DNA from: HIMB11 sp965657135
GTDB lineage: Bacteria > Pseudomonadota > Alphaproteobacteria > Rhodobacterales > Rhodobacteraceae
Length of the DNA stretch: 64,000 nucleotides
Direction: 5' to 3'
NCBI GenBank assembly: GCA_965657135.1
Contig: CBFHNF010000002.1
Location: 62,001-126,000, forward strand
Both the position numbers and the translations under genes were made by a program. The stretch's first letter is position 1. Every line of letters starts with the position of its first letter. Shown one piece after another: positions 1-9,424 of this stretch. The notes beneath the pieces are model-generated. The model did not search any database. It was not told the origin of the DNA and saw nothing but the letters and a program-made list of their open reading frames with translations.

Positions 1-594
1 TTAACTGAGGTGGCGAAATTACACTTTAATCGATTTGAACATGGGCAGAATGATGAGGACATGGCATCAGATCTATTGGGCTTTTTCCACGATCGTCTAA
101 AGGTGTATTTGCGCGATCGCGGCATCCGTCATGATGTTATTGACGCCTGCATCGCGATGGAGGGCAACGACGATATTGCGTTGTTGGTTAAACGTGCCGA
201 GGCATTGACAGAATTTCTATCTTCAGAAGATGGCGAAAACTTGGTTCAGGGGTTCCGCCGCGCGAACAATATTCTGACCCAAGCCGAGGAAAAGGATGGC
301 GTCGAGTATTCATTTGGTGCAGACGTAAAGTTTGCAGAAACAGAGGAAGAGCGCGCACTGTTTTCTGCCATCGATACGCAGGGGCCCAAAATAGACGATG
401 CAATCCAGGCCGAGGATTTTGTGTCTGCGATGGGTGCAATGGCGTCATTGCGCGTGCCTGTGGACGCATTCTTTGAAGCGGTGCAAGTCAACTCTGACAA
501 TGAAATTGTGCGGCGCAATCGCTTGAATTTACTGTCCCAGGTTCGCAAAATTTGCGCGCGCGTGGTCGATTTAGGCCTTATCGACGCGGCCTAG
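1..594 (+). CDS. glyS: Glycyl-tRNA synthetase beta subunit, C-terminal part (5' end outside window)
   Basis: The reading frame is open from base 1, so the gene begins before the window; the GTG at base 10 is only an internal codon. The visible 197 or so residues match the DALR-type anticodon-binding end of bacterial GlyS: segments like LLGFFHDRLKVYLRD, RHDVIDA, LLVKRAEAL and RRANNI, followed by a conserved helical tail. GlyS works with GlyQ as an alpha2beta2 enzyme charging tRNA-Gly in the cytoplasm. The PPDK-like gene follows about 100 bases downstream on the same strand, an arrangement I associate with Rhodobacterales. Confidence 0.9.
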   Translation, partial: LTEVAKLHFNRFEHGQNDEDMASDLLGFFHDRLKVYLRDRGIRHDVIDACIAMEGNDDIALLVKRAEALTEFLSSEDGENLVQGFRRANNILTQAEEKDGVEYSFGADVKFAETEEERALFSAIDTQGPKIDDAIQAEDFVSAMGAMASLRVPVDAFFEAVQVNSDNEIVRRNRLNLLSQVRKICARVVDLGLIDAA

Positions 595-692
595 AGTCGC
601 CTACCGCAAAAAGACTTAGCAGCTTTTTCTTGATTGATGGGCGGACTTAGCTATGCTGCAGCGATACCTTTAACGCCGCAGTGCAGCACAAA

Positions 693-3221
693 ATGCCGAC
701 AATTGATCTTATTACACCTACAGCCCCAATAGCGACCCCAACTCATGGCGGGCGGGCAAAATGTTTACAACGACTCGTGCGTTTGGATTTGCCAGTTCCC
801 TCGACAGTTGCGCTGTCGTTTGAGATGGTGAAATCAATTGCGGCAGGCAACACTCCGGATCTGGACATGATCCTTTCGGCCTTTGCACCAGATGATATTT
901 TGTGTGTGCGTCCATCTTCGGAAAGCGCTGATTGGGGCGGCCCTAGCGCGATTTTGAATATTGGTATGAACGATGCTCGCTATGTAGAGTTGTCTGACAA
1001 ATTAGGGCAAGAGGCGGCTGTTGATCTCTATTTGCGGTTCGTACAATCTTATTCGATCAATGTGGCCAGACTAGACCCAGACGCGTTTGAACATATAGAG
1101 GGACGCGATCAGGCTGCATTGGCCGCGTCACTTCATGCTTATCACGATGAAACCGGCGAAGAATTTCCGCAACGCATCGCTGATCAATTAACCGAAGTAT
1201 TGCGATCCATGTCGCGCGCATGGGAGGGTACGACCGCGCGACTGCTTCGCGAAGCCAAGGGCGCACCAGTAGATGCGGGCTTAGGATTGGTGGTTCAAAA
1301 AATGGCCTTTGGTATAGGCAAAGGCGAAAGCGGTTCTGGGGTTTTGCAACTGGTGGATGGCAATACTGGTGATGAACGCATCATGGGACGCTACGCACGC
1401 CAAAGCCAAGGACGCGATGCGCTGGAACAGCATCGAAGTTCATTGTTTTTGGCACATGATCCTCGTGGTCCGTCACTGCAAGATAACGAACCTGAAATTT
1501 TTGCCAATCTTGTCGAACAGGCCCAATTGATGCGTCGTCGACTGCGTGAAGAAATGCAGATCGAATTTACAATTCAAAACGGTGAGTTGTTTATTTTGGA
1601 TGGTGTCCGTGTGAATCGCCGCGCAAATGCGGCGATGCGGATTGCTGTGAAGTTGGCAGAGGATGGTATCATTACGCAACAAGAAGCACTGATGCGGATT
1701 GACCCGCGCGCGCTTGGCGAATTATTGCACCGGCAGATCGATCCTGAAGAGCCGCGTGATATTCTGGCAACCGCGGTTGCCGCCAGTCCAGGTGCTGCAA
1801 CGGGGGCGATCGTATTTGACGCACTGACCGCGCAGGCACACGCGGCCCGGGGTGACGCTTGTATACTGGTACGCAGAGAAACCAGTCCTGAAGATATCCG
1901 TGGCATGCACGCTGCTGCCGGTGTTTTGACAGAACGTGGCGGCATGACCAGTCACGCCGCCGTAATCGGGCGGGGTATTGGACTACCCTGTGTTGTTGGA
2001 GCGTCAGATATTCGATTTCAGCAATCCAAAAAGCGGCTGACCACTCCAGATGGACGCGTTTTTTGTGAAGGTGATATCATCACGATAGATGGGACAAATG
2101 GACAAGTACTGGCAGGCCAACCCAAAATGGTCGAAGCTGCGTTGGATGAAAGTTTTCAAACCTTCATGAAATGGGCTGCGGAAAATTGTGATATTCATGT
2201 GCGTGCCAATGCGGATACGCCTCGTGATGCACAAACGGCACGAAATTTTGATGCCCAAGGGATCGGTTTGTGTCGGACTGAACATATGTTTTTTGAAGTC
2301 GACCGCCTGACCGTCATGCGTGAAATGATTTTTGCAGATGCGGCACATGATCGACGTTCCGTGTTGGACCGTTTACTGCCTATGCAGCGGGCTGATTTTA
2401 TCGAATTGTTCCGCATCATGCGGGGGCTACCAGTATGCATTCGCTTGTTCGATCCACCTTTACACGAATTTTTGCCTACGGATCGGGCGGGATTATTGAA
2501 CTTGGCTGAGGCGCTTGATTTGCCACTGTCAACTGTGACGCAGCGCGTTGATTCAATGGGGGAATATAACCCAATGCTTGGCATGCGGGGTGTCAGACTC
2601 GGTATCAAAGTTCCTGAAATTTACGAAATGCAAGCACGCGCAATTTTTGAAGCCACGGTTGAGTCTGCCCAAGACGGGGAACCCGTGGTACCAGAAATCA
2701 TGATCCCGCTGGTCAGCGCCAAACGCGAAGTGGAATTGGTGCGTAATCGGATTGATGCCATTGCCGCAGCGGTTCGCAATGAACGCGGCACAGAGTTTAA
2801 TTATAAGTTGGGTGTGATGGTTGAAACGCCGCGTGCAACGCTGCGTGCCAATGATATTGCGCAATACTCTGCGTTTTTGAGTTTCGGTACAAATGATTTG
2901 ACGCAAATGACCTATGGTTTGTCACGTGATGACGCCGGTCGCTTTATGTCGGATTATGTGAAACAGGGTGTATTTCCAGAAGATCCTTTCCACACATTGG
3001 ACACCGAAGGCGTTGGCGAACTTTTGCGTATTGGTGTGGAACGTGCACGCCAAGTTGACCCAAATATCGTATTATCGATCTGCGGTGAACACGGCGGAAG
3101 CCCTGAATCAATTGCGTTTTGTCGCCAAATTGGGATGGATTACGTGTCATGTTCCCCATTCCGCGTTCCGGTTGCAAAGCTTGCTGCGGCGCAACTTGCC
3201 ATTGTAAGTCAAACAAGCTAA
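693..3221 (+). CDS. ppdK: Pyruvate phosphate dikinase-like PEP-utilising enzyme
   Basis: An 842-residue protein in PPDK order: N-terminal ATP-grasp-like region, phospho-histidine swivel domain (GGMTSHAAV, catalytic His about residue 421), and C-terminal PEP/pyruvate barrel (GLCRTEHMFF, SFGTNDLTQM, and ICGEHGG with the proton-donor Cys about 797). PPDK interconverts pyruvate + ATP + Pi and PEP + AMP + PPi. The nucleotide site is unusual: the usual GGKGANL and VRSGAxxSMPGMMD stretches read GGRAKCL and VRPSSESADWGGPS. It is also shorter than classical PPDK (about 880). A GTG at 681 is an alternative start; neither has a clear ribosome site. The family call is firm, the exact reaction less so. 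Confidence 0.82.
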   Translation: MPTIDLITPTAPIATPTHGGRAKCLQRLVRLDLPVPSTVALSFEMVKSIAAGNTPDLDMILSAFAPDDILCVRPSSESADWGGPSAILNIGMNDARYVELSDKLGQEAAVDLYLRFVQSYSINVARLDPDAFEHIEGRDQAALAASLHAYHDETGEEFPQRIADQLTEVLRSMSRAWEGTTARLLREAKGAPVDAGLGLVVQKMAFGIGKGESGSGVLQLVDGNTGDERIMGRYARQSQGRDALEQHRSSLFLAHDPRGPSLQDNEPEIFANLVEQAQLMRRRLREEMQIEFTIQNGELFILDGVRVNRRANAAMRIAVKLAEDGIITQQEALMRIDPRALGELLHRQIDPEEPRDILATAVAASPGAATGAIVFDALTAQAHAARGDACILVRRETSPEDIRGMHAAAGVLTERGGMTSHAAVIGRGIGLPCVVGASDIRFQQSKKRLTTPDGRVFCEGDIITIDGTNGQVLAGQPKMVEAALDESFQTFMKWAAENCDIHVRANADTPRDAQTARNFDAQGIGLCRTEHMFFEVDRLTVMREMIFADAAHDRRSVLDRLLPMQRADFIELFRIMRGLPVCIRLFDPPLHEFLPTDRAGLLNLAEALDLPLSTVTQRVDSMGEYNPMLGMRGVRLGIKVPEIYEMQARAIFEATVESAQDGEPVVPEIMIPLVSAKREVELVRNRIDAIAAAVRNERGTEFNYKLGVMVETPRATLRANDIAQYSAFLSFGTNDLTQMTYGLSRDDAGRFMSDYVKQGVFPEDPFHTLDTEGVGELLRIGVERARQVDPNIVLSICGEHGGSPESIAFCRQIGMDYVSCSPFRVPVAKLAAAQLAIVSQTS

Positions 3222-3332
3222 AAGCCGCGCCAGGAACAGGGAGTGGAACCACCATTCATCATGGCGGGTGTGGCATGAGCAACCAAGGGACATTCAATTT
3301 CACGCACTTGGCGTGACGGATGAAACATTCAA

Positions 3333-3956
3333 ATGACTCGTGTAATTTCGATGATTGTATCGATATGCTTTATGGCATCAAACGTGATTGCCGAACGCTC
3401 TGTTGATCCGCTTGTGGGGTTGATGCAGTTGAACCAACAAAAATTTGTGGCGCTGCCTCATGCGGATATTGGTGTTGTTAATACGCCGCAAAATAAGCCT
3501 GATATATTTTCCAAAGCATACCTTCGCGCGCTTCCGACTGCACAGGGCGGGAAAGAATGGGCATGTTTGAGTGAAGCTTTATATTTTGAAGCGCGTGGTG
3601 AAAGTGTGAAAGGCCAGTTTGCAGTGGCAGAGGTGATTTTAAATCGTGTCAGCAGCTCAGCGTTTCCGAATACGATTTGTGGCGTGGTCAATCAAGGAAC
3701 AGGACGAAAGTTTGCATGTCAGTTTACCTACACCTGCGATGGTCGTGCCGAAGTGATCCGCGAACCAAAGGCCTATGAGATGGTAGGTAAGGTTGCAAAA
3801 CTTATGATGGATGGGAGGCCGCGTACCCTAACCAAAGGCGCAACATATTATCACACCAAATCTGTTCGCCCGCGTTGGGCACGCGTGTTTGAGCGCACTG
3901 CAACCATTGGTTTTCATCATTTTTACGTAAAACCGGTCCAAATTTACCGAAACTAA
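3333..3956 (+). CDS. Cell wall hydrolase, SleB/Hydrolase_2 family, secreted
   Basis: 207 residues with an N-terminal signal peptide (hydrophobic residues 3-20, cleavage near VIA-ER). The catalytic domain covers about 70-200 and shows the family pattern: CLSEALYFEARGE, AVAEVILNRV, CGVVNQG, CQFTYTCDG and GATYYHT. SleB-type enzymes cleave peptidoglycan glycan strands, and the conserved Glu of YFEARGE is the likely catalytic residue. It probably acts in the periplasm in wall turnover. It stands alone between the PPDK-like gene and folB. Confidence 0.85.
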   Translation: MTRVISMIVSICFMASNVIAERSVDPLVGLMQLNQQKFVALPHADIGVVNTPQNKPDIFSKAYLRALPTAQGGKEWACLSEALYFEARGESVKGQFAVAEVILNRVSSSAFPNTICGVVNQGTGRKFACQFTYTCDGRAEVIREPKAYEMVGKVAKLMMDGRPRTLTKGATYYHTKSVRPRWARVFERTATIGFHHFYVKPVQIYRN

Positions 3957-4023
3957 TTCACACTAGACGTGGGGGCAAAAAAACTGCAAAACCCGTGGCA
4001 AGATTTGGCATAGGAACCAGCGC

Positions 4024-4941
4024 ATGAATGATGAAACTAGATTAGCCTTTGCCCATCCCCTAGAGCGTGCAAAAGCCAGTTCCATTTCAACGCAGTATGA
4101 CCGCATTTCACTGCGCGATCATATTGTCGAAGTTGAAATTGGCGCCTTTCAATTAGAGCGCGGCGTTACACAACGCGTGAGTTTCAACATCGTGGTCGAA
4201 GTGCAGCCTATCACCCAACCGATATTGGACGACGTGGATCGCATCCTGTCATATGATCGACTAACCGAAGCGATTGCAATTGAACTAGCAGCCGAACGAC
4301 TAAATCTATTAGAAACACTGGCTCAACGCATAGCTGATCGCATTCTGTTAGAGCCGCAGGCGATCCGTGTTTTTATTCGCATCGAAAAGTTGGACCGTGG
4401 TCCGGGCGCCCTTGGTGTTGAAATTGTCCGTGGCGGACGCGGATATGCACCGGTTGCCGAACCTGAGACCGTGCATCCAAATATCGTTTACATATCGAAT
4501 GCCGCCTTTGGCGAAGATGAGATTTCTTCTGTCTTAGCGCGGTTGCACGCGAAAAATGCGGCAGTGGTTTTGTGCGTCCAAGAGGCGACCAATGAACACC
4601 TTAGTTCGGACGATCCAACGGGGCAGGCTCATATCGATCTCCTTTCAATCGAGCAAAATGCATGGATCATTGCAGCACATTCCCAATATTGCGATGTTGT
4701 GGCGACCCGGACCGAGTTAGATTGGGCGATCAAAAACAATAGATTGGCGATTTGGGCACCCAGTAAAATGGTTATGGATGCGACGGATGCGTTCGAAACA
4801 TATGCTCCTGCGTCGCTTGCTGTTTGGTTGGCGGCTGAACTGGATGCAAAAACCTGTTCGTTGATTGGTGCTGATCCTGTTACAGGGGCCGACACATATC
4901 ATTCGTTCGCAGATTTTGACCTGACCAATCTATCTCGATAG
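4024..4941 (+). CDS. folB: Dihydroneopterin aldolase with a long C-terminal extension
   Basis: 305 residues. Residues 25-140 are a complete FolB domain: the Glu of LERGVTQRV, the Tyr of LSYDRL, NLLETLAQRIAD, and the Lys of IRIEKLDRGP correspond to the known active-site set. FolB converts dihydroneopterin to 6-hydroxymethyl-dihydropterin and glycolaldehyde in folate synthesis. Ordinary FolB is about 120 residues; here 165 more follow. That tail ends with a pattern (a DATDA stretch, SLAVWLAAELDAK, SLIGADPVTGAD) reminiscent of the substrate end of amino-acid-kinase-fold proteins, which is my inference only. folP follows 13 bases downstream, then glmM. Confidence 0.85.
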   Translation: MNDETRLAFAHPLERAKASSISTQYDRISLRDHIVEVEIGAFQLERGVTQRVSFNIVVEVQPITQPILDDVDRILSYDRLTEAIAIELAAERLNLLETLAQRIADRILLEPQAIRVFIRIEKLDRGPGALGVEIVRGGRGYAPVAEPETVHPNIVYISNAAFGEDEISSVLARLHAKNAAVVLCVQEATNEHLSSDDPTGQAHIDLLSIEQNAWIIAAHSQYCDVVATRTELDWAIKNNRLAIWAPSKMVMDATDAFETYAPASLAVWLAAELDAKTCSLIGADPVTGADTYHSFADFDLTNLSR

Positions 4942-4954
4942 GAGCAGCCCAAAG

Positions 4955-5971
4955 ATGCGATATCTGCGGCCTATATTGCAGCGTGGTGCCGTGTCACCCA
5001 AAGACGCACTCGCCTTTTGCGATCCAAGTTATTGGTTTACGCACTGTTATGTGTTCACCCGCGAATTTTCTGTCGGACGCATTTCTGTCGATGAATTATT
5101 ACCTGAGGAACGTGAACGTTTGACCGTTCCTCGTGCGCCGATCGCGGGGCTGAAATTTCAAAAGCCCCTTATAATGGGGATTTTGAACACGACCCCTGAT
5201 AGCTTTTCGGATGGTGGGCAATTTGACCAGTTCGATACTGCAACGCGTCATGCGACGCAGATGCAAATTCAAGGCGCCGATTTGATTGACATCGGGGGTG
5301 AATCGACGCGACCAGGCGCCGACTATGTCGAAAGTGGTGATGAAATTGCACGCACCGCACCGAAAATAAAAATGTTGTCCGATACGCTTAGCATTCCGAT
5401 GTCGATTGATACACGCAAAGCACCAGTTGCCCGGGCTGCAATTGATGCAGGGGCCCAAATCGTGAATGACGTTTCTGGTTTCACGTTCGATCCTGAGCTT
5501 GCTCCGTATGTTGCACAAAACAATATCCCAGTTTGTATTATGCATTCACAAGGTGATCCCAAAACAATGCAAGACAACCCAAAATATGAGCATGTGTTGC
5601 TGGATGTCTTTGATTTTCTAGAGGATCAAATTGCTCGGCTTGAAACATTGGGCTTGTCGCGTCGGCAAATTATTGCGGATCCGGGAATTGGGTTTGGTAA
5701 ATCGCTGTCGCACAATTTACAACTATTGACTAATATCGGCGTATTTCACAGCTTGGGGGTTCCAATATTACTAGGGGTTTCTAGAAAAGGAATGATCAAG
5801 GCGATTTCAGGGGCTGAACAGGCAGCAGATCGCGCACCGGGTTCAATAGCGGTTGCCCTTTCTGCGCGGTCGCAAGGTGTTCAAATTTTCCGTGTGCACG
5901 ATGTCGCCGAAACGAAGCAAGCATTTGATTTATTTGAAGCAGTAGAGCAGGGATTTTTTAATGGGGCGTAA
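4955..5971 (+). CDS. folP: Dihydropteroate synthase
   Basis: 338 residues; condenses hydroxymethyl-dihydropterin pyrophosphate with p-aminobenzoate. Signature segments are NTTPDSFSDGG, DIGGESTRPGA, SIDTRK, NDVSGF, DPGIGFGK and LLGVSRKG. The N-terminus carries about 65 residues ahead of the barrel, longer than the E. coli enzyme. The start ATG is preceded by AGGAG. The gene follows folB closely and its end overlaps the start of glmM by 11 bases, indicating one operon folB-folP-glmM. Confidence 0.95.
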   Translation: MRYLRPILQRGAVSPKDALAFCDPSYWFTHCYVFTREFSVGRISVDELLPEERERLTVPRAPIAGLKFQKPLIMGILNTTPDSFSDGGQFDQFDTATRHATQMQIQGADLIDIGGESTRPGADYVESGDEIARTAPKIKMLSDTLSIPMSIDTRKAPVARAAIDAGAQIVNDVSGFTFDPELAPYVAQNNIPVCIMHSQGDPKTMQDNPKYEHVLLDVFDFLEDQIARLETLGLSRRQIIADPGIGFGKSLSHNLQLLTNIGVFHSLGVPILLGVSRKGMIKAISGAEQAADRAPGSIAVALSARSQGVQIFRVHDVAETKQAFDLFEAVEQGFFNGA

Positions 5972-7307
5972 ATATTTTGGAACCGACGGCGTACGAGGAC
6001 GTGCAAATCAGTATCCGATGACCGCTGAAATGGCGTTGAAAATCGGTGCAGCGGCTGGACATTATTTCCGTCGTTTTTCGGATCGCACTCATCGCGTCGT
6101 CATTGGTAAAGATACGCGTCGTTCAGGGTATATGTTTGAAAATGCGCTGACTGCTGGATTGACCTCAACAGGGATGGAAGTCTTACTGCTGGGGCCCGTA
6201 CCCACGCCTGCTGTGGGGCTCTTAACGCCATCGATGCGGGCTGATTTTGGCATTATGATTTCAGCGAGTCACAATCCTTATTATGACAATGGTATCAAAT
6301 TTTTTGGTCCAGACGGATTTAAATTGTCAGATCAAGCAGAAGAAGAGATTGAACGCCTGATCGATGAAGGTGTTTCGTTGAATGATGCGGATAGTATTGG
6401 GCGTGCGCAACGGATTGATGACGGTGTTTATCGATATGTTGAACGCGCAAAGACTTCGTTTCCTTCGGGCATGCGGTTGGATGGTGTGAAAGTGGTGATT
6501 GATTGCGCAAACGGCGCAGCATATCGGGCTGCACCCGAGGTTCTTTGGGAACTTGGCGCCGAAGTGATCCCTGTTGGCGTTTCACCAAATGGTCGCAATA
6601 TCAATGAAAATTGCGGATCAACCCATCCTCAAAGTGCGGCAGAAACCGTCGTTGCACATGGGGCCGATGTTGCTATGTGTCTGGATGGTGATGCGGATCG
6701 CATTATTTTGGTAGATGAAACGGGGCAGGTTGCCGATGGGGACCAGCTGATGGGCTTAATGGCTGCAAGCTGGGCAGCAGAGGATCGATTGGCTGGTAAT
6801 GCACTGGTTGCCACGGTGATGTCCAACCTCGGCCTTGAACGCTTTTTGCAAACTAAGGGGATCGCGCTTGAGCGTACCTCTGTAGGCGATCGTTATGTGG
6901 TTGAACGCATGCGTCAAGGGGGATTCAATCTAGGTGGTGAACAGTCTGGTCATATCGTAATGACAAACCATTCCACCACAGGTGATGGCCTGATGGCAGG
7001 CTTGCAATTCCTTGCTGAACTTGTGCGCAGTGGCAAAAAAGCAAGTGAACTGGCCAACACGTTCACCCCTGTTCCTCAGTTGTTGAAAAACGTGCGGTTT
7101 CAAAAGGGTCAGACACCGCTGGATACATCAGACGTACAGATGGCGATTGCAGCGGCCGAAGCAAAGCTAGAGGGAAATGGGCGTTTGCTCATCCGCAAAT
7201 CAGGAACCGAACCGCTGATCCGGGTCATGGCAGAGTGTGAGGATGCCAAGTTGTTGGAGGAAACTGTTGATATGGTGGTTGCCGCGGTTCAACACGCAGC
7301 GGGTTAG
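5961..7307 (+). CDS. glmM: Phosphoglucosamine mutase
   Basis: 448 residues, the standard GlmM length. Motifs are FGTDGVRG at the N-terminus, the phosphoserine loop ISASHNP (active Ser about 103), the metal-binding DGDADR, GGEQSGH, and the C-terminal phosphate-binding RKSGTEPLIRVM. It converts glucosamine-6-phosphate to glucosamine-1-phosphate for UDP-GlcNAc and so for peptidoglycan and lipopolysaccharide. It overlaps folP by 11 bases; this coupling is widespread in proteobacteria. Confidence 0.96.
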   Translation: MGRKYFGTDGVRGRANQYPMTAEMALKIGAAAGHYFRRFSDRTHRVVIGKDTRRSGYMFENALTAGLTSTGMEVLLLGPVPTPAVGLLTPSMRADFGIMISASHNPYYDNGIKFFGPDGFKLSDQAEEEIERLIDEGVSLNDADSIGRAQRIDDGVYRYVERAKTSFPSGMRLDGVKVVIDCANGAAYRAAPEVLWELGAEVIPVGVSPNGRNINENCGSTHPQSAAETVVAHGADVAMCLDGDADRIILVDETGQVADGDQLMGLMAASWAAEDRLAGNALVATVMSNLGLERFLQTKGIALERTSVGDRYVVERMRQGGFNLGGEQSGHIVMTNHSTTGDGLMAGLQFLAELVRSGKKASELANTFTPVPQLLKNVRFQKGQTPLDTSDVQMAIAAAEAKLEGNGRLLIRKSGTEPLIRVMAECEDAKLLEETVDMVVAAVQHAAG

Positions 7308-7312
7308 TCCAA

Positions 7313-8221
7313 TTAATTGCCACGAAACAGTCGTTTCAATGCGCCATACTGGCTGAGGCACAAACCGAACAAAATTAGGGCCATGGCTAGGAATAGGTTC
7401 TGACGCGGCGCTTCGCCTAACACCAAGATGCCTAACACAACTGACCAGAGTGGTACCTGATAATTTGCAAGGCTCATGAAAACGGGGCCTGCTGATCGTA
7501 TGGTAAGGATGCGCAATAAATTTGCACCAGCCGTTGGAACCAGACCCAGATACAAAATGATCAAAAGGGTTTGTGACGAAATCTGTGGTGGGGCGCCTTC
7601 GACCGAGTATGCAAATCCTAGGGAAGTAAGGGCACCAATCATCAGGGGAATGGCCGCCAATCCCAGTGGATCAATTGGCGGTAGTCTGCGAATAAGCACA
7701 GAAGATATGGCATAGCAAGACGCCGCGAGCACGCAAAACAGGCGCCCGAAGAGTTCTAATTCGCTGCCGCTTGGGGAAAATGCCTCGGGCCCTATCAAAA
7801 TGGCAACGCCGACAAAGCCCATCAAAAAACCAAATGTTCGACGAACGGTCATTTTTTCGCCCGGAATGAAAAAATGCGACAATGGTAGAACAAGCAACGC
7901 GATTGAGGCCATCGATACGCCCGCAAACCCAGATGTGACATGGGTTTGTCCCCAGCTTAACAGAGAAAACGACAAAGCCGAGCTGAGAATGCCAATTACA
8001 AAGATGCTGGGCCATGCGGTTTTGTGTGTTAGAAAAAAGCGACGTCTTGATAAAAGCCATACTGCAACCGTGAGCAGGGATCCAAATGTAACACGAGAAG
8101 CAGCAAGCCAAAATGGGGTAATCCCCGCAAGGGCAATTTCAACAACCATAAAGCTTGAGCCCCAAATAAGTCCAAGCAATCCAACCATCATCCAGTTGCG
8201 CCAAGTAATTTCAGGTTGCAT
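7313..8221 (-). CDS. EamA/DMT-family transporter
   Basis: About 302 residues from the ATG at 8221, with ten predicted hydrophobic segments in two repeats of five (first repeat starts GLLGLIWGSSFMVVEIAL, second LFGRLFCVLAASCYAISS), the layout of drug/metabolite exporters. The reading frame runs upstream to 8317, but the added residues are hydrophilic and cross the ilvC terminator hairpin, so I prefer the internal ATG. The substrate cannot be told. It converges with glmM, with only five bases between stops. Confidence 0.82.
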   Translation of the reverse strand: MQPEITWRNWMMVGLLGLIWGSSFMVVEIALAGITPFWLAASRVTFGSLLTVAVWLLSRRRFFLTHKTAWPSIFVIGILSSALSFSLLSWGQTHVTSGFAGVSMASIALLVLPLSHFFIPGEKMTVRRTFGFLMGFVGVAILIGPEAFSPSGSELELFGRLFCVLAASCYAISSVLIRRLPPIDPLGLAAIPLMIGALTSLGFAYSVEGAPPQISSQTLLIILYLGLVPTAGANLLRILTIRSAGPVFMSLANYQVPLWSVVLGILVLGEAPRQNLFLAMALILFGLCLSQYGALKRLFRGN

Positions 8222-8242
8222 TCGATAGCGCTCTTGATGTGG

Positions 8243-8267
8243 ATCGGGGGCCAATTTGGCCCCCGAT
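8243..8267 (-). terminator. Hairpin downstream of ilvC
   Basis: A perfect 11-bp inverted repeat (8243-8253 with 8257-8267, loop ATT) begins eight bases after the ilvC stop. The stem is GC-rich (GGGGGCC core). There is no clear U-run after it on the ilvC strand, so it may act as a weak terminator or an mRNA 3'-end stabiliser. Confidence 0.6.
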
Positions 8268-8274
8268 GTGTGAT

Positions 8275-9297
8275 TTAGTTTTTCGCTTTGTCGACCATTT
8301 TGCCCGCGGAAATCCACGGCATCATCGCGCGAAGTTGTTCGCCAACTTGTTCGATCTGGTGTTCATCGTTGATACGACGTGTCGCCTTAAAGAACGGCTG
8401 ACCAACTTGGTTTTCCGCCATAAAGTCACGAACGAATTTACCGCGCTGGATGTCATCAAGAACAGCTTTCATACGCGCTTTTGTTTCGTCGTATGGCAAG
8501 ATGCGTGGGCCAGTGACGTATTCACCGTATTCCGCAGTGTTCGAGATTGAGTAGTTCATGTTTGCGATGCCGCCTTCGTAGATTAGGTCAACGATCAACT
8601 TCACCTCGTGCAAACACTCGAAATAGGCCATCTCAGGTGCATAACCCGCTTCGACCAATGTTTCAAAACCCATGCGGATCAATTCAACCAAGCCACCACA
8701 TAGAACCGCCTGTTCACCAAATAGGTCAGTTTCACATTCTTCGCGGAAGTTTGTTTCGATAATGCCTGAACGACCACCACCAATTGCAGAGCAATAGGAT
8801 AGACCAATTTCTAATGCGCGCCCAGTTGCGTCCTGGTTCACAGCAACCAAACATGGCACACCGCCACCTTTTATGTATTCGCCGCGCACGGTGTGACCTG
8901 GGCCTTTTGGCGCCATCATAATCACGTCAACACCTGGCTTTGGTTCGATCAACCCAAAATGTACGTTTAGACCGTGTGCAAATGCGATCGCTGCGCCATC
9001 ACGTAGGTTGTCGTGCACGTACTTTTTATATGTTTCTGCCTGAAGTTCGTCGGGCATTGTGAACATGATGACGTCGCACCATGCCGCTGCTTCTGCGATA
9101 CCCATCACTTTTAGGCCTTCGCCCTCTGCTTTGGCAGCAGATGGTGATCCTTCGCGTAGGGCCACAACAACATTCTTTGCGCCAGAATCACGTAGGTTCA
9201 ACGCATGTGCGTGACCTTGTGAGCCATAGCCAAGAATGGCAACTTTAAGATCTTTAATTAGGTTTACGTCGCAATCGCGATCATAATAAACACGCAT
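8275..9297 (-). CDS. ilvC: Ketol-acid reductoisomerase (NADP+), class I
   Basis: 340 residues, the class I length. The NADP-binding loop GYGSQGHAHALNLRDSG is at residues 23-39, KGPGHTVRGEY follows, and the C-terminal all-helical domain has the metal ligands (EECETDLFGEQAVLCGG, ECLHEVKLIVDLIYEGG). It performs the second step of isoleucine/valine synthesis. It is divergent from two Lrp/AsnC regulator genes across a 127-base AT-rich gap, suggesting but not proving that they control it. Confidence 0.97.
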   Translation of the reverse strand: MRVYYDRDCDVNLIKDLKVAILGYGSQGHAHALNLRDSGAKNVVVALREGSPSAAKAEGEGLKVMGIAEAAAWCDVIMFTMPDELQAETYKKYVHDNLRDGAAIAFAHGLNVHFGLIEPKPGVDVIMMAPKGPGHTVRGEYIKGGGVPCLVAVNQDATGRALEIGLSYCSAIGGGRSGIIETNFREECETDLFGEQAVLCGGLVELIRMGFETLVEAGYAPEMAYFECLHEVKLIVDLIYEGGIANMNYSISNTAEYGEYVTGPRILPYDETKARMKAVLDDIQRGKFVRDFMAENQVGQPFFKATRRINDEHQIEQVGEQLRAMMPWISAGKMVDKAKN

Positions 9298-9424
9298 GTT
9301 TTGTCCTCTTCCATTAAATGATGCTGCAACATAGAGAATAATTCGGTATTAGGCTTTCGAAATTCGCACAAATACGTTATTATATGAAAAAATTATTCGT
9401 AAATTATAAAAATATGAAAATATC
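9298..9424. promoter_or_regulatory. Divergent ilvC / Lrp-pair intergenic region
   Basis: 127 bases, much more AT-rich than the flanks. It contains repeated AT-rich words such as GAATAATTC and AAATTATTCGTAAATTATAA. Lrp-family regulators usually bind degenerate AT-rich sites of about 15 bp near their own genes, so this is the natural place for autoregulation and control of ilvC. I cannot fix exact boxes or promoters. Confidence 0.35.

Noticed and set aside
7800..8228. Open frame of 142 codons opposite the EamA transporter
   Set aside because: Mirror of the real gene; composition (many Thr, Pro, Arg) is typical of antisense frames.
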